Shown piece by piece: positions 47,954 to 56,262 of a DNA stretch of 64,000 nucleotides (position 1 is its first letter; each line of letters starts with the position of its first letter). The stretch spans positions 124,001-188,000 of the forward strand of contig JAJDUP010000006.1 of NCBI GenBank assembly GCA_022826565.1, in the 5' to 3' direction. Below the pieces are notes generated by a model that made no database searches, was not told the origin of the DNA, and worked only from the letters and a program-made list of their open reading frames with translations. This DNA is from Gemmatimonadota bacterium. GTDB taxonomy: Bacteria > Gemmatimonadota > Gemmatimonadetes > Longimicrobiales > Gaopeijiaceae. The position numbers and the translations under genes are program-made.

Positions 47954-50900
47954 TCGGCTTCTCGGTACGCCGCCCCGTCGCAATCGCGATGGCATACCTC
48001 GCCGTCGCGTCGCTCGGCGTGTTCGCCTGGCGGAACATCCCCATCGAACTCCTCCCCGACACCCAGCTCCCGCGACTCACCATCACGGGCACGTGGCGCG
48101 GCGCTTCCCCGGAGACGGTCGAGGCGTTCCTGACGTCTCCCCTCGAGGCTACGATCCAGCTCGTGCAGGGGGTCGAGAAGGTCGTTTCCACGTCAACCGA
48201 GGGCAGCGCGTCCATTACTGTGGAGTTCGCCCGCGACACCGACATGGATTTCGCGCGGCTGGACCTTTCGGAGCGCATCGCCACCCTTGAGGAGACCGAG
48301 CTGCCGCCGGGCGTCGACCGTGTGACCGTGAGGCCCTATGTGCCGCGCGAATTCGAGCGGCAGCAGGGCCGCCCGCTGCTTCAGTACACGTTCACCGGCG
48401 CGCGCACCCTGGAATCGCTCCGGGAGCACCTGAACGATTTCGTGGTGCCGGAACTGACCCAGGTCGAGGGTGTCGCGGTGGTCAACGCGTACGGTGGCCG
48501 GGAGCGGTTGCTCGAGGTGGAGCTGGACCGCGAGCGGATGGCGGCGATGGGCGTCCTTCCCCAGGAAGTGGGCATGAGAATCGCCGACCTGGATCTGGTC
48601 CGCGAGGCCGGAGCTGTCAGGGAAGGGGACCGTCAATGGACGGTGGCGATCCGCAACCGGCCCGCTTCGGCCGAGGACATCGCCAACACCATCGTCAAGA
48701 GCGACGGCGGCACCATCGTCCGGGTTTCGGATGTCGCCGTCGTGCGCGACACGTACGAAGACGTCAGGAGCCACTATCGGATCAACGCGCGGCCGGCGGT
48801 GCGGCTGGCGGTGACGAAGGAGATCGGCGCCAACGCCGTGCGGGTTGCCGACCGGGTCAAGGAGCGGATGCAGATCGTGGAGGCGCGCAGCCCGCCCAAT
48901 ACACGCTTCATCCTCGACCATGACGAGAGCAGGGAGATTCGCCGCCAACTGTCGGACCTCCGCAGCCGGGCGGTCCTCTCGGTCTTCGTCATCCTCGCCG
49001 TTCTCCTGCTCTTCCTGGGATCGGTGCGCTCGGCAGTGGTCATCTTCGCATCGATCGCCTTCTCCATCCTCATTTCGCTCAACCTGATCCATTTCGCCGG
49101 CTTCACCCTCAACGTGCTCACCCTCACAGGGCTCGCTCTCGCGTTCGGATTGATTGTCGACAACTCGATCGTCGTGCTCGAGAACGTGTATCGGCGCAGG
49201 CAACAGGGCGATACGCAGCAGGACGCAGTCCTGAAGGGGGCGTCCGATGTGGTGCTGCCGGTCATCGCCGCGACCGCGACCACCCTCATCGTCTTTGCGC
49301 CGTTCGTGTATCTGAAGGGTGAAATGCGCGTCTACTACCTGCCGCTGGGGATCGTTGTCGCGCTGACGCTGGTTGCGTCGCTGATGGTGGCGTTCAGCTT
49401 CATTCCCGCGCTTGTCCACAAAATCCTGCCGCGACCGGAGGATGACGGAGCGCAAGCGGGCGGTGCCCCGCCACGGGATCCCGTCTACGTTCGCTTCTAC
49501 CGGGGACTGGTGGGGCGCACCCTGCGCTGGCCATGGATGGTGGTGGCGCTCGGGCTGTCCGCGCTGGGCGGATCGACGTACCTCTTCCAGAACTACGTCC
49601 AGAGCGGGATGCTCTTCGGCGGCGGATGGGGTCAGGAGACCTACATCTGGATCGACATCGACTTCCCTCGAGGATCCGATATCGAGCGGACGGACGAGCT
49701 TACCCGCTTTTTCGAAGACCGGCTGCGCCAGATGCCAGAGGTGAAGGAGTTCGAGACCAACGTCTTCAATTCGTCCAGCAGCCGCATTACCGTCACCTTC
49801 CCCGAGGAGTTGGAGACGACCCAGGTTCCGGTTCGCATCAAGGACCAGCTCTTTGCCTACTCCCTGGGCTTCGCCGGCGTCGATGTGCAGGTCTTCGGAT
49901 TCGGGCCGTCGTTCTACGGAGGGGGCAGTTCGCCGCCCAACTACTCGATCCAGGTGCTCGGGTACAACTACGAGAGGGTCCGCGAAATCGCGGAGAACCT
50001 TGGCGGCCGTCTGGAGCGCTTCCCGCGCGTCCGGGATGTCAACACCAACGCCTCCGGTTATTTCAGGCGGGATCGGGCGTCTGAATTCGTGGTGGACATC
50101 CGCCGCGATGTCGTTGCACGCCACGACCTTTCCGTCGCGCAGCTGGTGCAGCAGATCAACGCCGCCGTGCGCGGACAGGCCAGCCAGAACGAGATCAAGA
50201 TCGGCGGTGACGAGGTCCGGTACGAGGTCAAGCTGGAAGGCAACCGCGAGGTCGACCTGCACCAGCTGCGACAGACGCTGCTCCTGACTCCCGAGGGAGA
50301 TCCGGTCCGCCTCGGTGAACTCGTCACCATCACCCCGGCGGAGATCCTCGCGCAGATCCGTCGCGAGGATCAGCAGTACGAACGCACCGTGGCCTACGAA
50401 TTCCGCGGTCCGTACAAGCTGGGGGACGTGTACCACAACACCATCATCGACGGAACCGACGTCCCGCCCGGCTACACGGTCAAGAAGGCCGACCGCTGGC
50501 GGTTCGGCGCCGAGCAGCGGTCGCAGCTCGCAATGGTGTTGGGGCTGGCGCTTCTCCTCGTGTACATGGTGACCGCGGCCCTCTTCGAGTCTGCCCGCCT
50601 TCCCATGTGCGTCGTCCTGACCGTTCCCATGGCGCTGATCGGCGTCTTCCTCCTCTTCTTCTTCCTTGACGCCCAGTTCACTCCCGAAGCCTGGATGGGG
50701 GTGATCATGATGTGCGGCATTGTCGTCAACAACTCCATCCTGCTCGTTGATCATATCAACCGGCTCAGGCGGGAGGAGGCGCTCGGGCTGGAGCCGGCCA
50801 TCCTCCGCGGCACGCTCGAGCGGGTGCGCCCGATCCTCATGACCACCACGACGACCATCCTGGCCCTTCTGCCGCTGGTCCTCTTCAGCGAGCACGCGGA

Positions 50901-51333
50901 TGCAAACATCTGGAATGCGCTCGCGTATTCGCTGATCGGCGGGCTGGCTTCGTCGACCTTCCTGGTTCTGACCGCCACGCCGGCGCTGTACCTGCTCTTC
51001 GAGAGCGCCAAGGCCCGCGCGACGCTCGGTGAGTATTTCTCACCCGCGGGACGCGTCAGCACCATCTACTGGCTGACCCATATGGTCCTTTACGGAGTCG
51101 TGCTGATCGGGTTCGTGTTCGGCGCGATCACCCTCTGGGATTCCTTCGAGGGCCTGCGCGGCGACGCGGCGTTCATCGACTTCCTGTTCGACTCGGCCGG
51201 TGCGCTCCCGCAAGCAGTCCAGACCGTGCTGATCTGGCTTGGCGCGGCCTGGGCAGGGCTGTTGGTGACCTGGCCGTTCGTCGCAGTAACCATCAAGTGG
51301 GGCCGCAACCTGAGGCCCGTTCGCCCGGCCTGA
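47950..51333 (+). CDS. RND efflux permease, HAE/AcrB superfamily (second of pair)
   Basis: A second full-length RND pump (1127 residues). TM1 is VAIAMAYLAVASLGVFAWRNIP. TM4 has AFGLIVDNSIVVLENVYRRR. The C-terminal repeat has VLGLALLLVYMVTAALFES and MCGIVVNNSILLVDHINR. The C-terminus is extended with two further hydrophobic stretches (LTHMVLYGVVLIGFVFGAITL and LIWLGAAWAGLLVTWPFVAV), which most RND pumps lack. Two pumps in one operon suggest a heterotrimer like MdtBC. The ATG overlaps the previous stop. Confidence 0.93.
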   Translation: MIGFSVRRPVAIAMAYLAVASLGVFAWRNIPIELLPDTQLPRLTITGTWRGASPETVEAFLTSPLEATIQLVQGVEKVVSTSTEGSASITVEFARDTDMDFARLDLSERIATLEETELPPGVDRVTVRPYVPREFERQQGRPLLQYTFTGARTLESLREHLNDFVVPELTQVEGVAVVNAYGGRERLLEVELDRERMAAMGVLPQEVGMRIADLDLVREAGAVREGDRQWTVAIRNRPASAEDIANTIVKSDGGTIVRVSDVAVVRDTYEDVRSHYRINARPAVRLAVTKEIGANAVRVADRVKERMQIVEARSPPNTRFILDHDESREIRRQLSDLRSRAVLSVFVILAVLLLFLGSVRSAVVIFASIAFSILISLNLIHFAGFTLNVLTLTGLALAFGLIVDNSIVVLENVYRRRQQGDTQQDAVLKGASDVVLPVIAATATTLIVFAPFVYLKGEMRVYYLPLGIVVALTLVASLMVAFSFIPALVHKILPRPEDDGAQAGGAPPRDPVYVRFYRGLVGRTLRWPWMVVALGLSALGGSTYLFQNYVQSGMLFGGGWGQETYIWIDIDFPRGSDIERTDELTRFFEDRLRQMPEVKEFETNVFNSSSSRITVTFPEELETTQVPVRIKDQLFAYSLGFAGVDVQVFGFGPSFYGGGSSPPNYSIQVLGYNYERVREIAENLGGRLERFPRVRDVNTNASGYFRRDRASEFVVDIRRDVVARHDLSVAQLVQQINAAVRGQASQNEIKIGGDEVRYEVKLEGNREVDLHQLRQTLLLTPEGDPVRLGELVTITPAEILAQIRREDQQYERTVAYEFRGPYKLGDVYHNTIIDGTDVPPGYTVKKADRWRFGAEQRSQLAMVLGLALLLVYMVTAALFESARLPMCVVLTVPMALIGVFLLFFFLDAQFTPEAWMGVIMMCGIVVNNSILLVDHINRLRREEALGLEPAILRGTLERVRPILMTTTTTILALLPLVLFSEHADANIWNALAYSLIGGLASSTFLVLTATPALYLLFESAKARATLGEYFSPAGRVSTIYWLTHMVLYGVVLIGFVFGAITLWDSFEGLRGDAAFIDFLFDSAGALPQAVQTVLIWLGAAWAGLLVTWPFVAVTIKWGRNLRPVRPA

Positions 51334-51336
51334 CCG

Positions 51337-52779
51337 ATGAGACTCCGCTTCGCCCCATCTCCGACGGGGTACCTGCACGTCGGCGGCGCGCGCACGGCGC
51401 TCTTCAACTGGCTGCTGGCGCGGCAGTCGGGGGGCGCCTTCCTGCTGCGCATCGAGGATACGGATCGGAACCGCAGCCGACCTGAGCACGTCGATGCGAT
51501 CCTGAACGGGTTGATGTGGCTGGGTATCGGCTGGGACGAGGAGCCGGTCCACCAGGCCGACGGTCTCGAGCGGCACCGGAGCGACGCGATGCGGCTGCTG
51601 GACGCCGGGCGCGCCTACCGCGATTTCACCACCCAGGCGGAGTTTGCGCGCGCCCGCGACGACGCGGTCGAGGCCGGGACGGGGACGGTGGCGCGGCTGT
51701 CCCGCGAGTTGGCCGCGCGAGTGCCACCGGATGAGGGCCGACGCCGAGCCGAGGCCGGAGAGGCATTCGCTGTCCGTTTCCTCGTGCCGGACGGGGTGAC
51801 CGTGTGGGACGACCTGGTGCACGGCGCCACCCGCTTCGATAACGGCCAGATCGACGACTTCGTGATCCTGCGCAGTGACGGGACCCCCACCTACAATCTG
51901 GCCGTGGTCTCCGACGACGCCGACATGGAGATTACACACGTCGTGCGCGGCGACGACCACATCTCCAACACGCCCAAGCAGATCCTCTTGTACGAGGCGC
52001 TGGGCGAGGATGTCCCGGCCTTCGGGCACCTGCCGATGATCCTGGGGCCCGACGGGAAGCGTCTCTCGAAGCGGCACGGGGCCCAGGCGGTGGGGGCATT
52101 CCGGGACGAGGGCATTCTTCCCGAAGCGATGGTGAACTTCCTGGCGTTGCTCGGGTGGTCGCCGGGTACCGACGAGGAATTGTTGTCGGGGGGTGAACTG
52201 GTGGAGCGGTTCTCGCTGGAGCGCGTCCTGAAAAAAGGGGCCGTCTTCGATCAGGCCAAGCTACTGTGGATGAACGGCCAGTACATCGCGCGCATGGACC
52301 CGGCAGAGATCGCCGCGACGCTCCGCGGCGTGCTGGCGGACGAAGGTATCCGGGACAGCAAGCTCGACCTGCCCGAACACGCCTTCCTGCGCATGGCTGC
52401 CGCCCTGGCGCCCCGGAGCCGTACATTCGTCGAGATGGCCGCCCTGTCGCGCCCGTACATCGGGCCCGTTCGCGACTACAACCCCAAGGCCGCGCGCAAG
52501 GCGTGGTATCGGGATCGCGACGGCGCAGCGGCCGTCCTCCGGGCCATCCGCGACCGGCTCGCTTCGGCTCGGTGGGAGGAGTCCACCCTTGCAGAGGAAC
52601 TGCGGGGACTCGCCGCGGAGAGGGGCGTCGGGGCGGGTAAGATCTTCCAGCCGCTCCGGCTGGCGCTCACGGGCGTTCCGGCCTCACCGGGGATCTTCGA
52701 CGTGCTGCTGATCCTCGGCCGGGAGCGCTCGATCCGGCGCACCGAGCGTGCGATCCAACACATCGGCACCACAGGTTAG
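51337..52779 (+). CDS. gltX: glutamate--tRNA ligase
   Basis: Class I synthetase for tRNA-Glu. RFAPSPTGYLHVGGARTALFN carries HVGG, the HIGH-type signature. RIEDTDRNRS follows, then the DFVILRSDGTPTYNLAVVSDD active-site segment. KRLSKRHG is the KMSKS-type loop. An all-helical anticodon-binding domain begins at about residue 320. Length 480. It starts 3 bases after the permease stop, so it may share that transcript. Whether it is discriminating or not cannot be told, since gatCAB is outside the window. Confidence 0.96.
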   Translation: MRLRFAPSPTGYLHVGGARTALFNWLLARQSGGAFLLRIEDTDRNRSRPEHVDAILNGLMWLGIGWDEEPVHQADGLERHRSDAMRLLDAGRAYRDFTTQAEFARARDDAVEAGTGTVARLSRELAARVPPDEGRRRAEAGEAFAVRFLVPDGVTVWDDLVHGATRFDNGQIDDFVILRSDGTPTYNLAVVSDDADMEITHVVRGDDHISNTPKQILLYEALGEDVPAFGHLPMILGPDGKRLSKRHGAQAVGAFRDEGILPEAMVNFLALLGWSPGTDEELLSGGELVERFSLERVLKKGAVFDQAKLLWMNGQYIARMDPAEIAATLRGVLADEGIRDSKLDLPEHAFLRMAAALAPRSRTFVEMAALSRPYIGPVRDYNPKAARKAWYRDRDGAAAVLRAIRDRLASARWEESTLAEELRGLAAERGVGAGKIFQPLRLALTGVPASPGIFDVLLILGRERSIRRTERAIQHIGTTG

Positions 52780-52791
52780 GACCTGTCAGCT

Positions 52792-52811
52792 GATCGACCC
52801 GTCAGTCGATC
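52792..52811. terminator. possible bidirectional terminator hairpin
   Basis: GATCGAC (52792-52798) and GTCGATC (52805-52811) form a 7-bp stem with loop CCGTCA, between the convergent ends of gltX and the permease gene (overlapping the permease stop). No long T-run follows on either side, so this is weak. Confidence 0.3.
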
Positions 52812-54538
52812 TTGACGGTTACGATGTCGGTGTCGAGGTACTGCTGGTGCCGAACCGACGACGCGAAGTGGCGGAGCAGGCGCAGCGAGATCTCGTGTTC
52901 CACCGGATCGCCCGGGTGGTGATCCTCGATCAGCGCCAGCCGGTCCTCGATGTTGCCCTCGCCTCCCGCGGCCACGAATTCCATCTCGGCTCCCGATCCT
53001 TCGGGCCGGATGACCAGCCGCAACCGACGCTTTGGCGCCGCTTGCTCTCCCTCCTCCTGCGCCGCCAGCAGGGTCCCGAGGGTTTCCTCGGCAACGAGTC
53101 GCAACCGATAGACGGTCTGTTCGTCCCAGCCCTTTCGCGATGACATCCGGTCGATCAGGGCGTTGATCTTCGGCAGGGAATCCACATCGAGATCGGTCTC
53201 GATCCGCTTCTTGCGGGGGGCCGTGAGTTCCAGGAAAGCCGTCATGGCGAGCGCCGCGAGACCACCGGAAGCCATGCCGTTGCCGAGCAGTTCGCCGAGC
53301 CAGCCTTCCAGGCCGCCGGCAAAGAAGAGGTCGTGCTGGAAGCCCGTTCCGATCCAGAAGGAAACGCCCACGATCGCCGCCTTGCGGAAATCCATTCCGT
53401 CCTGCACGACGATCCTGAGCCCGAGTGAGAAGAGGATCGCGATCATCATGAGCAGGTAGGCCGCCGCCACGGGGCCCGGGATGGCCAGGAAGAGCGCGAT
53501 CACCTTCGGCAGAAGCGTCAGCGCCAGAAAGAACATCCCGATGTACATCCCTACCCGCCGCGAGGCGACGCCGGTGACCTCGACAGTCGCCACCCCCGAG
53601 GCGCAGGTGGTGTTCGGCACGGTCCCGGCCAGACCGGAGAGCAGGTTCCCCACGCCGTCCGCCGCCACCGCGCCCTGCACGGAGCGGAAGTCCGTGGCCC
53701 GCGGCTTGCGCCAGGAGACCCGCTGGATGCCCACCGCGTCGCCCACGGTCTCGATGGCGCCGATGAGGGTGACGAAGACGAAGGCCGGCAGGAGCGCCCA
53801 GAAGGCCGGACCGAAGTCGAAGGCAAAACCTGGCCAGCCGCCCTCCGGGAGCCCGAACCAGGGCGCTTCGATCACACGTTCGATCTCGTAGAGTCCGAAG
53901 CCGGAGCCCACGATGCAGCCGGCGATGACCCCCGCGATCGGCGCCCACCTGCGCACGCCGCTCGAGCCGCGCAGTACCATGAGCAAGGTCACGAGCAGGG
54001 TGATGACGGCGCTCCACAGGATCCCGATTTCGGATGCGCCTTCAGGCACCTCCTCGAGCAGCTCCGCGACTACGGGCATGATCGTGACCGCGATCAACAT
54101 CATCACGGTCCCGGCAACCGTCGGCGTGATGATCCGCCTCAACAGGGACAGGCGTGCCGACAGCGCGAACTGGAAGAGCGACGAGACGACCAGGAGGGCC
54201 ATGAGCAGCGGCGCCCCGCCTTCGCTGAGCGCCGTGACGCAGACCGCGATGAACGCTCCCGACGTGACCATGAGGAGGATGTACCCCGAGCCGAACCTTC
54301 CCACGCGCCTGGCCTGGAGCATCGTGGTAATCCCCGAGATCGCCAGCGCCGCGAAGGCGGCCCAGGCGAGGTATGCGTCACCGCCGCCCGCAGCGGTTAC
54401 CACGACGACCGGAATCAGGATGATTTCGCCGAGCTCGAGCATCATCAGCTGGAGGGCCAACCCCAGCGCAAGGCCGTGAGGGGGGTGCTGATCCGGCTCG
54501 TAACGAACCGGCGCGACCTGGCCGCTCGACGACGGCAT
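52802..54538 (-). CDS. NCS2 (xanthine/uracil) permease with extra C-terminal domain
   Basis: A 578-residue protein. Residues about 20-430 form a nucleobase-cation symporter-2 permease with many membrane helices and the family sequence VGDAVGIQRVSW, AADGVGNLLSGLAGTVPNTT and GVASRRVGM. The last 130 residues (from about 440) are soluble: DVDSLPKINALIDRMSSR, TVYRLRLVAEETLGTLL and HEISLRLLRHFA. This pattern resembles the RsbW/HATPase_c_2 fold, but the Asn of the N-box and Asp of the G1 box are absent. ATG 54538 has GGGAG nearby; a longer start at 54580 exists. Cargo is probably a purine. Confidence 0.83.
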   Translation of the reverse strand: MPSSSGQVAPVRYEPDQHPPHGLALGLALQLMMLELGEIILIPVVVVTAAGGGDAYLAWAAFAALAISGITTMLQARRVGRFGSGYILLMVTSGAFIAVCVTALSEGGAPLLMALLVVSSLFQFALSARLSLLRRIITPTVAGTVMMLIAVTIMPVVAELLEEVPEGASEIGILWSAVITLLVTLLMVLRGSSGVRRWAPIAGVIAGCIVGSGFGLYEIERVIEAPWFGLPEGGWPGFAFDFGPAFWALLPAFVFVTLIGAIETVGDAVGIQRVSWRKPRATDFRSVQGAVAADGVGNLLSGLAGTVPNTTCASGVATVEVTGVASRRVGMYIGMFFLALTLLPKVIALFLAIPGPVAAAYLLMMIAILFSLGLRIVVQDGMDFRKAAIVGVSFWIGTGFQHDLFFAGGLEGWLGELLGNGMASGGLAALAMTAFLELTAPRKKRIETDLDVDSLPKINALIDRMSSRKGWDEQTVYRLRLVAEETLGTLLAAQEEGEQAAPKRRLRLVIRPEGSGAEMEFVAAGGEGNIEDRLALIEDHHPGDPVEHEISLRLLRHFASSVRHQQYLDTDIVTVKID

Positions 54539-54670
54539 CGGTGGTTTCTCCCATTTGTTGGCGGTCAAAGACCCCCTCAATTGACGGTTTCATGGTGCAC
54601 GAGGCAATTCCAACGTGGAACAGCGGCCGGTCTCCGACCCGATTGCGGGGGGAAGCACGCCTCGCAGCCG

Positions 54671-54690
54671 CCTGCGGCGCGCGCCGCAGG
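54671..54690. promoter_or_regulatory. perfect 20-bp GC palindrome upstream of lexA-like gene
   Basis: CCTGCGGCGCGCGCCGCAGG is a perfect palindrome lying directly before the candidate -35 box of the lexA-like gene, in the divergent gap with the permease. A 13-base interrupted repeat TTCCAACGTGGAA lies at 54608-54620. Either could be an operator; the first could also simply form a hairpin. Confidence 0.4.
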
Positions 54691-54691
54691 G

Positions 54692-54720
54692 TTGCAAGTT
54701 GTTCGGCGCGCGTCTATCGT
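54692..54720 (+). promoter_or_regulatory. candidate promoter of the lexA-like gene
   Basis: TTGCAA (54692-54697) and TATCGT (54715-54720) with a 17-base spacer, 51 bases before the start codon. It abuts the 20-bp palindrome, so a repressor there would block it. Confidence 0.42.
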
Positions 54721-54771
54721 TCAGGCCGCTGCCTCTTCGCATCTGCCCCGTGTTCCTCCTCCTCCCCGAGC

Positions 54772-55479
54772 ATGCCGACAGGCCCGAGTCACCAGACGCC
54801 AGCGCACGAATCGTCCCAGGTCCGCATTGTCCCGAGTCTCAGTGACATCGAGCGGCGGATCCTCGATTTCATGGTGTCCTACCTCCGCGCCAATACCTAT
54901 CAGCCGTCCATCCGCGAGATCGGCGCCCGTTTCGGGATCAAGAGCACGAAGACCGTTTCGGAGCACCTGCAATCGCTGGCGGACAAGGGGTTCATCGAAC
55001 GGGATCCAGCACGCTCGCGCGGTATCCGGATCCTCGGGGTGGACCTGAACGCCCAAACCGTGTCGTTACCCTGCTTCCGCGACCTGACGGAGGCGGCCAG
55101 TGGGATGCGCGATGGCCGGGTGGACGTTCACATCACCCTAGACCGGCAGCTGGTGAGCCGGAACGGGGGCTTTGTGGTGCGGGCTCCGCGCGACCGTCTG
55201 GCCGCGGCCGGAATCAGCGACGGGGATTTCCTCGTCATCCAGCCGGTGCGCGCCGACGAACTGGCCGACGGCGAGATCATCGTGGCGCGCATGCTGGGCG
55301 CGACCGACTACTTCCAGCTCAAGAAGAACGGTTCGCGGTTCTTCTTCTACCCGATTGGGAGCGACTCTTCCGTTCCCGATGGCGATGAAGCCGCGCAGCC
55401 GGTCATTGTGGGCAGGGTTGCGGGGCTCTTCCGCCGGATGGGCCCGCTGCCCTTCACGGCCCCGATTACGGCTCACTAA
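54772..55479 (+). CDS. LexA-like repressor lacking the self-cleavage residues
   Basis: A 235-residue protein with the LexA plan. The winged HTH (about 22-88: IERRILDFMVSYLR, PSIREIGARFGI, TVSEHLQSLADKGFIER, RSRGIRIL) is joined to an S24-type beta domain (GISDGDFLVIQP, DGEIIVARML). In LexA the catalytic Ser lies in a GxSM motif; the matching position here reads PRDRL (Arg142). The catalytic Lys aligns with Phe181 (TDYFQL). The Ala-Gly cleavage bond is also not evident (LTEAASG). Self-cleavage on RecA is therefore unlikely and the signal must differ. ATG 54772 gives family length. The stop TAA is formed by the border of element B. Confidence 0.85.
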   Translation: MPTGPSHQTPAHESSQVRIVPSLSDIERRILDFMVSYLRANTYQPSIREIGARFGIKSTKTVSEHLQSLADKGFIERDPARSRGIRILGVDLNAQTVSLPCFRDLTEAASGMRDGRVDVHITLDRQLVSRNGGFVVRAPRDRLAAAGISDGDFLVIQPVRADELADGEIIVARMLGATDYFQLKKNGSRFFFYPIGSDSSVPDGDEAAQPVIVGRVAGLFRRMGPLPFTAPITAH

Positions 55480-55727
55480 GTGTCCCGTCCCGGAAGTTCG
55501 CGTGCTAACGAGAGTGCCGAGGCGCCGGGCTGGCGAGGCGCTCTGAGAGGCGAATAGCACCGCTATTCGTCCGAAGAGCAACGCAGAGCGGAGCCCCGAA
55601 GATGAGAATGTAAAGAAAACATGACATATTATCATGTAAGCATTACAGTGTGGCTCGGCGAGCGTAGCGGTCCAGCGTGGATGCATCGGTGCTCGAATAG
55701 CCGAGAGATTTCCGGGACAGGACACTA
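55477..55727. mobile_element. MITE-like element B (about 250 bp)
   Basis: The terminal inverted repeats are AGTGTCCCGTCCCGGAAGT (left, from 55479) and AGTGTCCTGTCCCGGAAAT (right, read in reverse complement), each next to TA. No transposase. Inside are an 8-bp stem CGAATAGC/GCTATTCG (55551-55569) and a copy of the 41-bp paired element. TA flanks and short terminal repeats suggest mobilisation by an IS630/mariner-type transposase, which is inference. Confidence 0.75.
55608..55648 (+). repeat. paired 20-bp element, copy 5 (inside element B)
   Basis: ATGTAAAGAAAACATGACAT (55608-55627) is followed one base later by TTATCATGTAAGCATTACAG (55629-55648). The first unit matches copy 4 unit 1 at 15 of 20 positions. 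The second unit keeps only the right half (GCATTACA, as in copy 3 unit 2). It shows the element can travel on a MITE. Confidence 0.5.
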
Positions 55728-55734
55728 GTGTCCC

Positions 55735-56262
55735 GTGGCTGAGGGCCACGCGACGAGCGGCGCCGCACTTCCCGGTCCATCTCCGTCAGGCGACGCCCAC
55801 GACCGTGCGTGGATGGCGCGCGCCTTGGAGATCGCACGGGCCGGGGGACTGCGCGGCGAAGTCCCGGTCGGTGCGGTCATCGTGCACGAGGGTGCGATCC
55901 TGGCCGAGTCCCACAACCGCACGCTGGAGCTCTGCGACCCGACCGCGCATGCCGAATCCGTGGCGATCCGTGCGGCGGCGCGGCGGCTGGGGGACTGGCG
56001 TCTCTCCGGTTGCACTCTCTACATCACCCTCGAGCCCTGCGCACAGTGCGCCGGCGCCATCGTGCTGGCCCGGATCCCGCGCGTCGTGTACGCGGCGTCC
56101 GACCCCAAGTCGGGCATGGCGGGCAGCCTCGGCAACCTGGTACAGGACGCGCGGCTCAATCACCGCGTTGAACTGGTCACGGGGACGCTGGCGCCGGAGT
56201 CGGCCGAACTGCTGCGCGGTTTTTTCCGGGCCCGCCGGGGTCGAGGGGGCCCGCCAGTCTAG
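55735..56262 (+). CDS. tadA: tRNA-specific adenosine deaminase
   Basis: Zinc enzyme that converts A34 to inosine in tRNA-Arg(ACG). It shows HAE (His72, Glu74) in PTAHAESVAIR and PCAQC (Cys102, Cys105), the complete deaminase zinc site, with the GEVPVGAVIV strand before it. Length 175 includes a 24-residue N-terminal tail from GTG 55735. That start lies 7 bases beyond the end of element B, so the native 5' region may have been displaced. ATG 55813 would give a shorter but still plausible protein. Confidence 0.92.
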   Translation: MAEGHATSGAALPGPSPSGDAHDRAWMARALEIARAGGLRGEVPVGAVIVHEGAILAESHNRTLELCDPTAHAESVAIRAAARRLGDWRLSGCTLYITLEPCAQCAGAIVLARIPRVVYAASDPKSGMAGSLGNLVQDARLNHRVELVTGTLAPESAELLRGFFRARRGRGGPPV

